NCBI GenBank assembly: GCA_024704765.1
Contig: JAKMXF010000099.1
Span: 548,419 to 612,418, forward strand
DNA length: 64,000 bases
DNA from: Oopsacas minuta
Lineage: Eukaryota > Porifera > Hexactinellida > Lyssacinosida > Leucopsacidae
Direction: 5' to 3'
In this document: in pieces, positions 12,505-25,762 of the stretch
How the letters are laid out: the number at the start of each line of letters is the position of its first letter
Position numbering within the stretch: the first letter of the stretch is position 1
The notes under the pieces: generated by a model
Database searches by the model: none
Seen by the model: only the letters and a program-made list of their open reading frames with translations
What the model was told of the DNA's origin: nothing
Translations under genes and position numbers: made by a program

Positions 12505-13631
12505 ATAATGCCATCTTCTCTATATTGGGAGAAACTCACCTTATTGAATTGAAACTTCGGGACCTATTTTCTTTTGATCTTTGCAAATTCTGTGAAACTA
12601 TGTAGATGCAACAATTTCTTTAAACCTCTACAATTAACTTGAGTTTATTCTTCTGATGCTAAATTGTTGAATTGGTGCGAAAATACTATTATTGGCAGTA
12701 TCTAGTAATTAAGTAACCCTAACTACATTGGCCGAAAAAATAGAAATTATGATTAATCTTTCCAATTTTTATTGACCCATAGATATTTTATCAGACCAGG
12801 TACCTTTGCTTACTTAATAGTTACATTTACAGATATGCTATGGATAAAATTGTATAACTTTATCAAAGATTCTATCTATGGAACTACGATTTTCACTCTG
12901 CCTACTTAAAGTATGCCAATATTTGATGTTTTTGTCTTTTGTATCAAGTGTTTCTTTGTTTAATGTTTGCACATATGTGAAGGTTTCATACACTCAGTAG
13001 AGAACACTTGATTAGACTAAGAAAAGAACTTGGCATGTTCGCTTCTGAGGTTGCATTCCAAGTAGTTGTAGTTTGTCCTGATGTTATGTCGGCCAAAGTG
13101 TAAATGCACCAAAATCTAACTCTGTCGAGTCTCCAACACCATCTCCACGTTGTGCTACCGTCCCCAAATTAGAATTATTGTCAGCGTCTCAAATTGGATT
13201 TCCTTTTCCTAATTAGTATCTTTAATACCAACAGCTTCTCATAGTTAATTTTCGCATTGCGATAGCCTCTCCGATGTCAAATAATTCCAAAAATACTGTC
13301 CTGGACCGAAATTAGTTGCAAAAACATAATTTCTTCTACCCTGGATTAATGCAACATTGAGTCGGCCTCTTAACAACTTCTCTTTTGAACTGACCGCCAC
13401 TCTTACTTTTCCCGATGGTAATATCGATAACTTATCTAAGTAATCTATGTATATTTTTATTATTATTTATTTGAAGATTTTAGCTTGTAATGACGCAACT
13501 ATCCTAAGAGGCATCTTAAAGGCGTCTAAAGGGGTGCATGGCCATTGGAATAATTGCACTATAACCAGTCCAAGCCTAGATTATTCTTTGTAAAATCATT
13601 TGTGTGTGTTTTACTTTTATTTTACTTTTAG
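12505..13631. other. Non-coding stretch
   Basis: No supported gene, RNA or element end. It ends in a strong polypyrimidine tract (13609-13631) that forms the splice acceptor of the exon starting at 13632. Confidence 0.4.
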
Positions 13632-13786
13632 GAGATCGTGACCCTGGCCCTGTACAAAACCTTCGGTATACTATTACCGAGAATGAAAGTTATCCTGATG
13701 AATATACTGTATTATTAGAATGGGATATACCAGACTACAATTGTGAGTTTTCTGTTACCATATTCGCATTCACACAAATTCAATTA
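13632..13786 (+). CDS. FNIII-domain exon (strands A to C'), receptor-like gene
   Basis: A T-rich tract ending TTTTACTTTTAG precedes an open segment starting DRDPGPVQNLRYTI and reading YTVLLEWDIPDYN, then EFSVTIFAFTQIQL. Proline-rich entry, alternating hydrophobics and the single Trp followed by a Pro two residues later are the classical A-B-C strand signature of fibronectin type III domains. The exon ends before GTTAAG. It starts in phase 1 and ends in phase 0 (155 nt), the same phases as the exon at 40427-40590. An alternative donor GTGAGT at 13743 would end the exon in phase 1 and could join directly to 15312. FNIII domains usually lie on the extracellular side of receptors. Domain assignment is by eye; the exon borders are inference. 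Confidence 0.6.
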
Positions 13787-13912
13787 GTTAAGATGCTACT
13801 ATTGTTCCTATTACATTATTTTGCCTCAATACGCTAGATAGATTTATTCGTTTACTTGTTATATCCGTCCTCTTCTCAATCGTCTTATGAAATTTTTTGC
13901 AAAAATGTGTAA

Positions 13913-14094
13913 GTGGGGATCCCCCTTATGATATTTTTCATATTCGATAACAATCCACCAGTAATGGAACAGGCTAAGATGTTTAATTCACTTACATCTA
14001 TAGCTTCTTCATATATTGAAAATGAATCATATATCTTTTATGATAATAAAGCTGTGTCGGTTAACAATGGTGATATAGATATAATTCAATTAGT
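13913..14094 (+). CDS. Possible adjoining FNIII exon
   Basis: The open stretch contains ENESYIFYDNKAVSVNNG and runs to a GTTGAT donor at 14095. Acceptor-like AG sites precede it (for example CCACCAG and GGAACAG near 13960-13975). The alternating polar and hydrophobic pattern could be the C'-E strands missing between exon 13632 and the F-strand sequence LYSFALSAEI at 15312. However, no join keeps phase cleanly into 15312, so this may not be an exon. Confidence 0.25.
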
Positions 14095-14514
14095 TGATTA
14101 AAACTTTATATAAATATAATTACTTCATTGTAATTATTCAGCAGCCGATACTAATTTAGGCATCACCTTTCTATTCAGAATTGGCAACAACTCATTGTTC
14201 GATAATGCATTTTATCAGACTAGGAGCAATGTATCCTGAAAATTCCCACTGTGAACTAGCTTACAAACATACATTTTCCTTCCCATACCCTTATAGTACA
14301 TTATGGTATGCTATCTCATATCTCCAAAGAATATTGCTCAGTCATTAATATAACCATACAACCCTTGATTTTGCAAACTGTGTATTAGCTCAGTAGGTAC
14401 GCAGCCTCGATGGGCTATTTGCGTGGCCTGTATTAATATCACTTGTGGCTTGTTACATTCGCAGGTCTATCATATACGATTGATTGTTATAGTTCTATAT
14501 CACAACAGTCAACA

Positions 14515-14760
14515 TTCGCTAACTCGAATTCCCGTTACTCGTTATCTCGAACCAATATTAATTTCCCTCGTTTGAATATTTGCTTTATTTAGAAAACAGT
14601 TCGCTACCTGGAATGAAGAAGAATTCGAACTTTCGTTATCTCGAACGAATATCTCTTCCCTTCGTTATACTTTTTGTACTTATCGCATCCGCTATCATGA
14701 ACATTCACTAATTTTAATAGATTTGGATTCCTAGGAATGTTCGAGTTACCGGTTGTTTTT
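14515..14760. repeat. Repeated GTTATCTCGAAC motif block (pogo/Tc1-type MITE remnant)
   Basis: The phrase CTCGTTATCTCGAAC is followed by AATAT and TTCCCTTCG twice (about 14533-14570 and 14637-14680). Further TTCGAGTTACCGG lies at about 14737. Such TCGAAC/GTTCGA-rich blocks are common in miniature inverted-repeat elements of pogo and Tc1 groups. I cannot set boundaries or a target duplication. Confidence 0.35.
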
Positions 14761-15311
14761 GTATTGAATTTTTGAAAATATCCAAAAATTTAAATGCGCA
14801 GTGGATGTTCCAAACTGTACTATTTAGTGATCAAATTTTTAAACTCTCGTTTCTTGAAAGGAAAATTTATATTCTTTTTTTTCCCAGAGTTAATAGAATT
14901 TATGCAACAAAGCTGCCCAATCTATGTGTTTTTATAGGGACCTCTTCGTAACTTCTACAAAATATGTTCTATATATGATACTGAATATTTCTTTCTATCA
15001 ATTTCTCACCATAACCATATATTGGAGCAAATGTTTCAAACTATTTGTATTTCGGTTGTATCAATATGATTTGGGACGTTCTCCTTTGATGTGTATTGTT
15101 GCGATATAGTCTTAATTGATATATACTCATTTGCTAGATTATCCTCCACTTCTCATTGAATATTTGACATTTTTATTGGAATACTACTCCAAATAATTGA
15201 TTTGCCGATTTCCACTATTTATCCGACGAACCTTTGACCCATTATTTGCATATTATATATACTTTGTTAAATTTCTTTAACCATTTAAAAACCTTATTTT
15301 ATTATTTTTAG

Positions 15312-15916
15312 ATGAAAACCTATATTCCTTCGCTCTTAGTGCTGAGATCTCTCCAAACAACCAACTAGTGAAGTGTGAGAAATTCGACTTCATCCAGAAA
15401 AATCAAAATATTCGAGTTGATAGATTTCGGACTAGTTATTTCTTTCAGCATGAAGAGGATTCATTTGGTCCTATTTCTAATTGTAGTTATATTTTTAAGA
15501 TATTTTCTCTCGTTTCAATATATAATGTTTCATTTACTCAGAAGGAAATATTTTTACCTTATATCTGCAAACAGCATATGGAACCTTTTTCTTTATATTT
15601 CAAATATTTACCTTATGATGGACTATATGATTTTGTTCGTATACAAGGAAATTGGGAATCGATACCAAATGCGTCAGTGAATTATTTATTGAAATTCAAT
15701 ATCATCTTTGGAGGTGGTTCACGGATATCTATAAGAAAGGAAACTTCCTCTAATTCTGTTGAAATATCATCTAAAGATGTGGTATGCCATTTTTTCAATT
15801 CATATAAGTATATATTGGCTGCATTATTTTCATTGTTATTCCTTTTCTTGTATATAAATGCAATATTACTACTAAATTCTCTGCCAATTAGGTATTTCCC
15901 TGACCATATTTCTTAA
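15312..15916 (+). CDS. FNIII/ectodomain exon with transmembrane segment
   Basis: After a TTATTATTTTTAG acceptor the frame opens as ENLYSFALSAEISPNNQ, which fits FNIII strands F-G. A second beta-type stretch follows (CSYIFKIFSLVSIYNVSF) and then a membrane-proximal region with several Cys and potential N-glycosylation sites (NCS, NVS, NAS). A hydrophobic helix reads YILAALFSLLFLFLYINAILL, and only about 14 residues remain before the TAA. Together this looks like the C-terminal end of a single-pass membrane protein. The exon starts in phase 1. A GTATTT site near 15891 could instead splice to an unseen cytoplasmic tail. No family below 'FNIII membrane protein' can be named. Confidence 0.55.
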
Positions 15917-17398
15917 GGTTAGGCCTAGTGACTTAAACATGGGTTCAGAATCTCACAACATTACTACTCTCTGTCCATGATTTATAATCTATACCTTGCC
16001 TGGACAAAAGTATGCACCCATATCAAAATTTCCATACAAATAATAATGAGATATCGTCTGTCAATTGTTGATGGTCAATACAGTATAGCTTATTATTCAG
16101 AGGATATTTGGTAACAAATTCGCAATCCACCTATTCTGATAGAAACAACTTCCATAATTTCTATGAAAAGCTCACTAATACATTTGAAAATTTCCAAACC
16201 TGTATTACCCAGTGAAACCTATCACCATATGTATAATGGGTGTAAATGCTAAAAGTCGCACAAGATGTCTCGAATAGAAAAAATATTAACATTATCTGTT
16301 AGTATCTGAATAGGGAGTCTAAATACTGAGATTTGAAATACACAGGATCCAAATTTCGCTAGGAATATACTCTAAATCTCACAGATTCACTGTATTGGCC
16401 CCTCAAGTATATGAAATCGGGATGTAAATTCAGAATCACTTGTAAAATGGTTTGTTTTTCTAACAAGGAAATTACATAGCATGTGCAACCTTAACCCTTA
16501 TATGCATACTACAACAACTCATCCTTGCTAGACTCTATAGCCATGATATTGTAGTGGTGATTAAAATACTTCTGGCCATGAGACCACGAAAAATAAGTTT
16601 GAATACTTAAATAACCATGATCGGTTAATCGGGAGAATTAGTTAACCGTGGCAAAACACTGACTCCTCAGCTGTCTCAATTAAGCGGCTTCTACTGTATA
16701 TAAACTTTTGGATATTTTATTTCAAAGTCTTGTTGTGTATTGGTCCTTTTCTGAAAAATATTCGAAGATTATGTCACCCATAACTAGATTCATGAATCTG
16801 TGTGGGAAATACGACGTCATGACCACCTGCCCTATACTTTTGTTTATAATTGTGTTAATTATGGGTGAGCACTCAATTTTCAGGGTGGTGACGTCACACC
16901 CAAAAATGGCCAAGTTACGCCTATGAAACCAAGTCATGACTCTCTTGTAGGGAAGCCATAAGTAAAAACGGAATGTTTCCGGTTCTGCTAGTTAGATAAT
17001 TACGTATCCAAGCGGGGTACCCTTCAAAAGGCCCTTTTTCTCTGCCCAGCACGAGGATCTGGCGTCACAAATCGTTTCATTTATAATTTAGTTTACCCAA
17101 AATGCATCTTGGCAGTTGAATCGATTGCAATCTGGTCTCACTCATGCAACTATTGATCACATTCTACGCAGTTTAACACTTAAGTTAGGTATTCATTCGG
17201 CATATATATGTGAATTCCTCAGATACTTTAATCATACTTCAGGATAATTTCACAAGGCCGGCAGAACCGATCAGGTAGGTCAGGGACATGCCTAACCTCC
17301 TTAACAAAGTTGCTTTTGCTTGTACAGGTCTATGTGGATTTCCGTTTTCTGATTTGCTAGGCCACTTCCCAATTTTCCCTGCCGAGATTAAATTTCCA
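15917..17398. other. Non-coding stretch
   Basis: No exon is seen. A pogo-type end is suggested at 16620-16697 (CGGTTAATCGGGAG, CTTCTACTGTATA). The overlapping frames at 16708-16937 on both strands show no domain and are taken as chance. Confidence 0.4.
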
Positions 17399-18376
17399 TC
17401 ACCGGGGCTTGAAATTATTTGAAATAGTTTTGTATTTCTCTTACATCGCACAATACTCAAGATCCAGCTCGTACAAATCTGGTGATGCTGATGTCACAGA
17501 TTTGCCTCGATCTGGAAGACCGGTACCCGCCACCACTTCAGAGAATATCGCACTCATTGAAAGTATGTTCATGGAAGACAAGTGCATTAGTGTCAATTAG
17601 TTAGAACAAAGTATGGAGATTTCATAGGGAGCTATTCATATAATTCTGACGACTGAGTTTGGCACCGATCGATTTGTGTGAAAGGGTCCCGCATAAGCTC
17701 AGTGAGAATCAAAAGGTTGACACGACTGAATATTGCCAAGAAACTCTTGGAAACTTATGAGAACTGCGATTCTAGACGCCTAACAGAGATTATTACTGGT
17801 GACGAGACGTGGGAGTACTATTCAACATCATATAGCAAGTATAAGAGGCGATCATGGGTGAGGGGCACGAATAACCGGCGAAAATTCCTAGGCCCGACTT
17901 CAGATAACCTAAGATTATGTATACCATCTTCTTCAGTTGTCATGGAATTGTCTTGCAATTACCTTGTGAGAGCGGCAAGGCTGTTACTACTACTTTCTTT
18001 ACAGAGCAAGTGCTTCCAAATTTGCTAAAAAATATAGAAAAGTACCGCCCGAAAACCGGAACTCGAGGAATGAAAGCTTTAATTGATAACGCCAGTTCCC
18101 ATACAGCTAAGCTTACCAAGAATTTCTTGGATGTAGAAGTATTAGAATTACTTCCCCATCCACCATACTCACCAGACCTAGTTCCGTGTGATTTTTGGCT
18201 ATTCCCCAAGCTTAAAATCTACCTTCAAGACAAAGATTTTAACACATTACACCACTCGGAACGGGCCTGTACCAATACTTCATATCCATCCCCGAAGAAG
18301 AGTACAGAAATGTGTTTTACAAGTGGGTGGAATGGTTAAAACTTTGTGTATCTGCAGGAGGGGATTACTTTGAATA
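17399..18376 (+). pseudogene. Mariner transposase relic
   Basis: Fragments in three frames match mariner transposases in order: a linker RSGRPVPATTSENIALIE; GDETWEYY with the first catalytic Asp; LIDNASSHTAK with the second; and LPHPPYSPDLVPCDFWLFPK with the third. The spacing is the DD34D pattern of true mariners. The end SAGGDYFE is the usual mariner C-terminus. Several frameshifts and stops separate these parts (about 17600, 17665, 17900 and 18280). A likely right terminal repeat reads TTATTGAACGCCCTAGTA at about 18440-18457. I could not confirm its left partner; the sequence near 17020 is only weakly similar. Confidence 0.8.
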
Positions 18377-18457
18377 AATATTATAGTGAATTAGTGTGTA
18401 TAGTGTTTGTGTTATATTCTATGATATCACCCGCAAGACTTATTGAACGCCCTAGTA

Positions 18458-21400
18458 TTGTAACATTGTTGGCTAAATAGCTTTGTGACAGTAAACAGTT
18501 GTATTCTTCCGAAAATCATTCTTTCGGATTGCAATTTATATTGAAAATATTTTTTGAATCATATAAATATTTTTCAATTTTTTGTGAAAAGTGTAGTATT
18601 CCATTTCTGAGTTCAAGACTTCTTAGAATTTGCAGATACATACCCCGAAACTCCAAATACTCACTAATTTGAGTTTAACTGATTGAGCTCCGGCCCATAG
18701 TTTTAAACCAAGACCCGAATTTTGCTACGCCATTACCTGGACGAGGCATCGGCTCTCTATGGGTCCATGAATACAAGTAGGAGTCTACGGCCCCAAAAGG
18801 GCACCTACTCGTGATTCCCGCATTGATTCTATGGCCCGCACTCCATGTATATTATAACTATTTTAAGTATAATCTGTGCCGTCAGCTTAAGATATTAGCA
18901 AAATGTCCCTAAATTGGCAATAACAATAAGAGACACTAGAAATACTTAAATTTGCATCGATAATCCTAGTACCTCCAATTATTTATGCCACTCTAGGCGA
19001 ATTTAGCTGATATACTCAGCTGGTTACTGGCATTCTAGTATTCAGTGATTACTTACTGAGAATAGAGAAAATCTTTGTGAATGTGTGTAAACACCCATGT
19101 TTCATCCAATCGTTTAGAATCAATTTTGTTTGTTCATATCACCAACTCCATTATGGTGACATCATTGTTATGTTTGCCATTGTGTCTGTTCTGACATATA
19201 TTACACTTCGTCAATACTTCATCAATTGTATGTATTACACTCATCTGTTATCATTATTGAGTTATTCGCATTTCAAATTTTATGTAGTTAATAACGTCAG
19301 GCTCATTGTGTCTATTGCATGTCTGTCAATCTTTTTCGCATCAGTCCCTGGACCTTGCCCAATTTTCGCTCCGAATTTCGGTGTAATCCCGAGAGACCAA
19401 AAACTCTTTTCTCGCTACCACGCTCTCTCTTCCTTGACACAATATATTCTGTAATTTCTCAAACCCTTCTACTCTCAATTAAATCAATAACAAGCTCTTT
19501 TGTATGTCATCCAACAATGTCATATTATGTATAAAATTGATTGTCCATAAAATTCCTGAAAGCACAAATTAGGATAATTTACAGACTAGAACGTATAGCT
19601 AATTAAAAAATGATTAACTGTTGTTTTATGATCTTGAAGCACAATAGCCCTGCTCTAAGTGATTTCCCTAGAATTTTTGGGCCAATACCTTTACGTCTGG
19701 ACCAATCTCAAGATCCCGGGACGGTTCGCTGGTATGCTATTATGTTGGTGATTATTTTCCATAGTCTAGCCAAGGTGTTCTAAGCTTTGTGGATCCATTC
19801 ACCACAATCGTATTTTGTGTATAATCTCATTCTACGATTTTCCTCCATGTATACAAAAGTAAACAACAAATATAATTTTATGGGTATTCTAAAGTGTCAC
19901 ATAAATGGCACAATATTTCTGCTCGAAAGCCATCACCGTCAGTGTACACCCAACGCCAATTGTCCATTTAGGCTTAACGTTTGAGCCCTTCATCTATAAT
20001 TGTTTGGCCTGTCGCCCAGCTACGGATATATTTATTATGAAAAACTAAAATTCCAATCTGTGACTAGATCTTGGTGAAATTATTTTAGAGATGCAGTATT
20101 AATTCGAGCCACTATGTGTATTGGGGTTATGTTCTACATTTCACAGTGCCTCCAATTACTAGTGCCACTCTATACTAAATTGATTCATAGACTTACTCAC
20201 TGATTCTTAACCAAGGAGATATTCCCTAAGGTTGGATGTCAACTACGAGGGTGGACGAATGCTAGTGCGGTATGGGGGGTATGGGCCCACATTCAGGAGG
20301 AACCATCTAGATACAATTTATCCAGAGTATTTTTTCACACTAAAAACTGAATACATGATCAATGTGTGAACTAAATGGATTGTATTAATATCCAATCCAT
20401 TGCTTCAATTTCAACTTACCTTATATATAACATAGGACTGTATTTTTCAATCAATAGATTCATAATATTTTGTCGGAATCACATGCTAACTTTCGAATTT
20501 GACATTATGATACATCATATCTTCAATATTGATTCATTTCTAGTCCAGATGGGTTGAAACCTTTATGCCTGACCTTTTGTGTATGTTTGGCGAATGATTC
20601 TATTTTGCATCATGCTATAAAAGCATAACAATTGTCAAAACATCCCATAGATGTGGGGCATCAGTAGAATAATTTTCACAGAAAATATATTTACTTGAAT
20701 TAACACAAAGTATTTTGTTCCTTCTTTACACTATCTACCAATTAATTTGTTGAGAATGGGAAATAATTCCTTTTGAAGGAATTGAGGATGAGGATTAATC
20801 CCTGGATTCCCTTGAAATAATGTGCTGAGATTGGAAATTAGTTCCGAGAATTTTCCTTCGGACCGGGAACTTAAGGAATTAATTCTGAATTGAACCTCAC
20901 CTTGAATTTATGCGATGCTTATTGCCTATATTGAAATCCTTGGGAATAGAAATAATTTTCATACAACGGAATCTTCTTGTACCCAGCATAGATATTTGTA
21001 TATTCGGTAATAATTCGTTGGAGTAGAATACATGAGATTCTGTGAATTGAGATATCATTCTTATAGTCCGGTTTCTTATATGTGACATCTATAGTATAAT
21101 TGTAAGTATCTTGACGAAAGTTTATTGGCTGCATGCAGTTCGCTAAGATTACAAAAACTTGGAATAGCGGTAAATAGTGTACTTTGGTCCACTGGATTCT
21201 TTCATCGAAAATTTTGAAAACTGTATGAAACTTGATGATGACCAGGCAAATTTATCATTTTAAAAGTTTATTTCAAGATCATATTTTTATGAAAACTTAA
21301 ATATTTTGGCTACTTTGGCCTAGTGTGCCAAAGTAGCCTGTTTTCAGTATATATTTTTTGAGCCTATTGAACTGTTTCTTCCTAGCTTCATTCAGACCCA

Positions 21401-24276
21401 GGTGCCTTTATTTTACTCTTCTTGTACCCAATGTCTTCATTCGACCGCTGAATAATACCTTTGTTTCGTCATCGTCTCCATTATTTTTGAAATATTATGC
21501 GCATTGGAGCTCTGGTTGTTCATTCAAATATAGGCCTACGACTATTTGACCCTTTTTCGTTTTTTTGGTATTAATGGGGTTTGCCCTTTGTGCATTTATA
21601 TATTATCATTGTTCCTTCTTTTAGGCTGTAGAAAATGTTTTTACTCCACCTGTTCACATTAATTATGAGGTTCGTGATTAAACTAATCTACAGGAATAGT
21701 CTATATTTCTATATATTTGCATTCTATATTCTAACATCCTAGAACCCGACTTCCAAGGTCCTGACGCCTACCTATTTCGTGCTGCATTTCCTAAAAATTA
21801 GTATATAAATATAATGGTTCTTTCATCCAATTTCTCTGTGATTGACACAACGACACGATTGGCAATTTGGGGATTAGCTAGAGCTATGAAATGTATCATT
21901 TTCATATAGGTTATAACCCCTTTAAAGACGATCGGATTATTAATTTTTCTTAACATTCATATTCATGAGATATGTTGTAATTCAGATTATACTACGATTT
22001 CCAAAATTCGCCAAACAATATATGTCAACTATCCTGATTAGTTCATCATTATCTGATAGTATGGGCGAATTGACAAGGGGATCATCTAATGGAGGGACAT
22101 ATGAGATACTGTCTTTTCTGGGTCCTATTAATTAGTGAGATTGGGTTTAACTGGCAGATCATACGGGTTGAAACATCTTATATTCAAAATTTTATTTTCC
22201 AGATTGACGACATGTCGCGATTTATTCATTGCTTGATTCAAATCCTTCCTCAGGAAGTTCTTCTAATCCAAATATATTATTTTGGCAGACATTGTATGGG
22301 ATAAGTATGCTATGACTAAATTTACAGTTTGTGATATAGACTGGCTAAAATAAGAAAAATGCACATTGGCATTTAGGGGGTAACTAGATAATGGAAGCTG
22401 TGCTAGATAGGGTTATACAAAATATTTTTTTTTATAGTTTATCGACCTAAAAGTTTGGATTTGTAAAATATATTATATGGCTTCTTCGTAATGATTTATG
22501 ACTTTATGCAAAATCTTGATTTGGCAAATCAATGCGTAATTGATATCTATTCTTATCAAGGGATATTTGTATTTTGAAGTTCATTAAACAAATTAATTCT
22601 CTATTAACTGAAAACCGTTTTTTTGTTGTTTCAAATACGAGCTATCATCTGACCCCAAAATATTATTAGAAGAAGAGACTATTTCCATTTGTTTGTTACA
22701 TCTGTTAGCTTTTGTGAAAGTATGCCATCTCTTGAATACTTTCACTCTTACAAAATAAATGGACGAAAATATTGCTTATATTCTTAGAAAATGAACCTTT
22801 CTAGCAAGTTGATCATGATATATCGTGTTAACTTGTTGCATACTTCGTCTTCTTCAGAAAATCCTTCATACGATGACAATTGTGGAAGAGTTCAGTGGAA
22901 TGAGCTGTAGTTTTGGAAAGGACTTAGTAACGTTTGCCCATGAAAAGATTCTCCAATTGTTACATTGGTTTCCATACTGAGTACATCTAACCTGTCCGTA
23001 TGTACCTTCATTACTATTGAACGCCTATCACAGATAGGTTGGTGTGACCAACCTTGAAAGTACTATAAAATTCTGAGGTTTCAGCTGATTTTCTCAGAAA
23101 CGAATTCTTATTACTTCAGAAACAAAGTCGAGCAATGTTTACAGTAGTTCTGGTGCCCACAGCACTACTTTGTCTGTTAATTTTCGAAACTCATTTTTCG
23201 TTAGTATTCTAGAAATAAATTTCATGGTATTTTTAACGCTGTGCGCAGTTCGTGACCGTTTTCTTGCTCCTGAATGCAAGTTGTAGACTAAGGTCATGAA
23301 CACATATATATCAAGTATAAGCATGCAATGTAGATGCACAAATAATGTCTAAAATTTGTTACTTGCAGTGGGGGGGCTGTAAGCGCTCCAGTGGGGTCCC
23401 AGGGGCTTTGCCCCTGGACGACATGCACTATTTTCCAAAACTTTCGTTGCCATTCTCCTGTTGCTTCGAATCTCTAATTTATTTCTCTTAACCGCGTAAC
23501 AGACATTTGGTATGGAAAATTTCGCTTGACTATATCGGTAGAACATCGCCAAAAATACTAGAGTAAACGTAAATACATTTATGTGGAGTGTATCTTCATT
23601 GAAAGACGTATTAAACAACTTAGCTTGCACCTTCATAATCTAATTTTCAATTATCTTAGCCAATATATATTTTGTTTCAACTTGGGCAAACTCTCAAACG
23701 CATATCAACTATCAAGTGTTGTCTTGCTTATGATGCTTGTACTGACCCACCGTTACTGTTGAAGCTACTTTCATCGTTAGAATGCAAGGTATATACCTGA
23801 AATTATGGAAATATATTATGATTTTGAGTTAAAAATGAGAGCGAAGCGACCCAAATTTTCTCTTTGGATTTCAGCCATTAGTTCAGTGTATTGGCTTGAA
23901 TTTCTAATCCACTATTATTTCATATCATCTAAATTCTTTTTGGTGGGGGGGATATATTCTCCTATCCCCTCTGGATCCGCCACTAGATATTTTTTTATGA
24001 GTTAGTCCAAATCGGCCAAGTGAAGCTAGTTTGAAACTCTATTCTTGATTAAGGTCTCAAAGATTTCTTTGCAGTTGATATATATCTCCTGACAGAAGGA
24101 ACTTGTTGAATAATCAACTGGCAGAATCTAGTTGTGGATCAAGGGCTGCTAGTTTTGCAGACAAAGTTTTCCTTCTCAGACAAGCAACTCATCAAAGCAA
24201 TTACCTGGTCGTGACGCCTCTTTGCTTTCTTTGTCAGTTCTAAGACAGATTGGTGAATTTCTTTTGAGTATTGAAT
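18458..24276. other. Long non-coding stretch
   Basis: I see no complete element or secure exon in 5.8 kb. Weak exon-like frames are at 21389-21460 (acceptor TTCTTCCTAG, beta-like RCLYFTLLVPNVF) and 22203-22250 (acceptor ATTTTCCAG), too weak to annotate. GC-rich hAT-type scraps occur at 23367-23420 (CAGTGGGGGGG, CCAGGGGCTTTGCCCCTGG) and 23940-23985 (CCCCTCTGGATCCGCCACT). No target duplication links them. Confidence 0.35.
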
Positions 24277-24284
24277 ATCTAGAA

Positions 24285-25754
24285 CAGTGGTTCCTAAACT
24301 GGGTGAAATTTTCCCCTGCTGGGGAGGAATGATACGAATATGAAATTTAGTAAGTAACTTTGTAAATTTTATATTGTTTGATGATCCCCTCACACGGAAA
24401 TAATAAAATCCCCTTTTAGGACCAATACATACTTAAGGTCGTGATTTATTTCCTTTTGAGATTGCGAATCCCAAAGTTTCAGAAATAAGATTACAAAATA
24501 TTCATTACACAACTATGATTAAAGTTAGAAACCTAATTCACACCCAACGACAACCATAGATCTAACCAGAAACTAATTATGTTCTTGTTATTAAGATCAT
24601 GCCACTTCGCCAAACCAAAATCATTATACATTGAAGGGACTATATATGTGTGTGCACACAAGATGAAATTATAACAAACTAAGATACTATGGCCATGGCA
24701 TCAAAGAAACGAAAGTATAGTGACGACTACCTTCAACTGGGATTGACAAGCATCACAATTTTACTAATACAAAACCACAATGCGTGATTTGTCACAAAGT
24801 ATTGGCGGCTGATAACATGAAGCCAACTACACTTAAGTCACATATGGAGAGTGTTCATCCAACATATGTACACAAAAATCTCAGATCCCTTCAGTACTTA
24901 GAACGCTCTCATAAACCTGGTAGCTTTGATTCAACGAGAAGATTTCAACAGCAAAATGATGCTGCACTGACAGCTTCCTATGAACTTTCCCAAATGATTG
25001 CCAAGTCAAAGAAACCTCACTCCATTGATGAAACTCTAATTGCACCGTGTGTTGAAATTACTGTCAAAAGGATGCTCGAAGAAGATCATTCAAAGAAAGT
25101 AGTTCAGGTGTCATTATCAAATACTACAATCCAACGTCGTTATTGTACCTTGATGAAGGTATCGAAGATCAAGTTGTTGCAGCCATTGATAATGGCCCAG
25201 TATATGCGATTCAACTCGATGAATCTACAGATATTGAATACCTTTCCTAGCTTATCTTATAAGTCTGAAATATTGATCATAACACTATGAAAACAGAATT
25301 CCAATTCTGCAAACCATTAAAAACTACTGCAAGAGCTAGACCTTTTCGATATCATCAATACATACTTTCAATCTCTTAATATTTATTGGAAGAAACTAGT
25401 TGTTTGCACTATGGATGGAGCGCCAGCTATGATGGAAAAGAAGACAAGAGTCATTATCCTGGCCAAAGATATGGGACCGGACATGATTTGAAATCATTAC
25501 TGGCTTCACAGACAAGTGTTATCTTCGCAAGCAATGTCGGAGGAACTGTCAACATTCTTCAATAAAGTCCATCTCATTAGCAATATATATATATGTAAAT
25601 ATTATTAATTTGCTTCATCAAAACAACTAAGTTATTACTATATTATTCAGTTCACAAAATACAAAATCTATTTACAATGTCTTTCGAGAAGGGAAGAAGG
25701 CTTTGTTAAACCTTGCCAAAGGGGGCATCGTTCTAAAAAGTTTGTCAAGGACTG
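24285..25754 (+). mobile_element. hAT element with perfect 8-bp target duplication
   Basis: The left end is CAGTGGTTCCTAAACTGGG. The right end is AAAGGGGGCATCGTT followed by AAAAAGTTTGTCAAGGACTG, matching the usual hAT layout of GGTTCxxAACTGGG inverted ends. ATCTAGAA occurs immediately before the left end (24277-24284) and immediately after the right end (25755-25762), a perfect 8-bp duplication as hAT transposases produce. The 1,470-bp element encloses a decayed ZBED/FAM200-type transposase fragment, so it is an internally deleted, inactive copy. Confidence 0.85.
24695..25590 (+). pseudogene. hAT transposase relic (ZBED5/FAM200/SCAND3-like)
   Basis: From ATG 24695 the reading MASKKRKYSDDYLQLGLT is the typical start of ZBED5/FAM200-like hAT transposases. 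It continues (after a frame slip) with a BED-type zinc finger, QCVICHKVLAADNMK then KSHMESVHP, giving the C2H2/H pattern. Next come LERSHKPGSF, a helical AASYELSQMIAKSKKPHSI region and EIT. After several frameshifts and stops, VCTMDGAPAMMEKK recalls the catalytic-region phrase CTDGAPAM of this family, and EELSTFFNKVHLI follows. The C-terminal hAT dimerisation region is absent. It lies inside the element bounded at 24285-25754. It is non-functional. Confidence 0.75.
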
Positions 25755-25762
25755 ATCTAGAA

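Noticed and set aside
14390-14480. tRNA-like start TAGCTCAGTAGG, possible tRNA gene or SINE.
   Set aside because: An A-box-like phrase is present, but no good B box or cloverleaf arms can be drawn.
19077-19454. 125-codon + strand open frame with hydrophobic stretches.
   Set aside because: It has no domain, no splice context, an alternative start codon and an overlapping frame. AT-rich sequence easily gives hydrophobic chance frames.
23367-23985. One hAT-like element between CAGTGGGGGGG and GGATCCGCCACT.
   Set aside because: The two ends are not complementary and no 8-bp duplication flanks them, so they are probably scraps of different elements.
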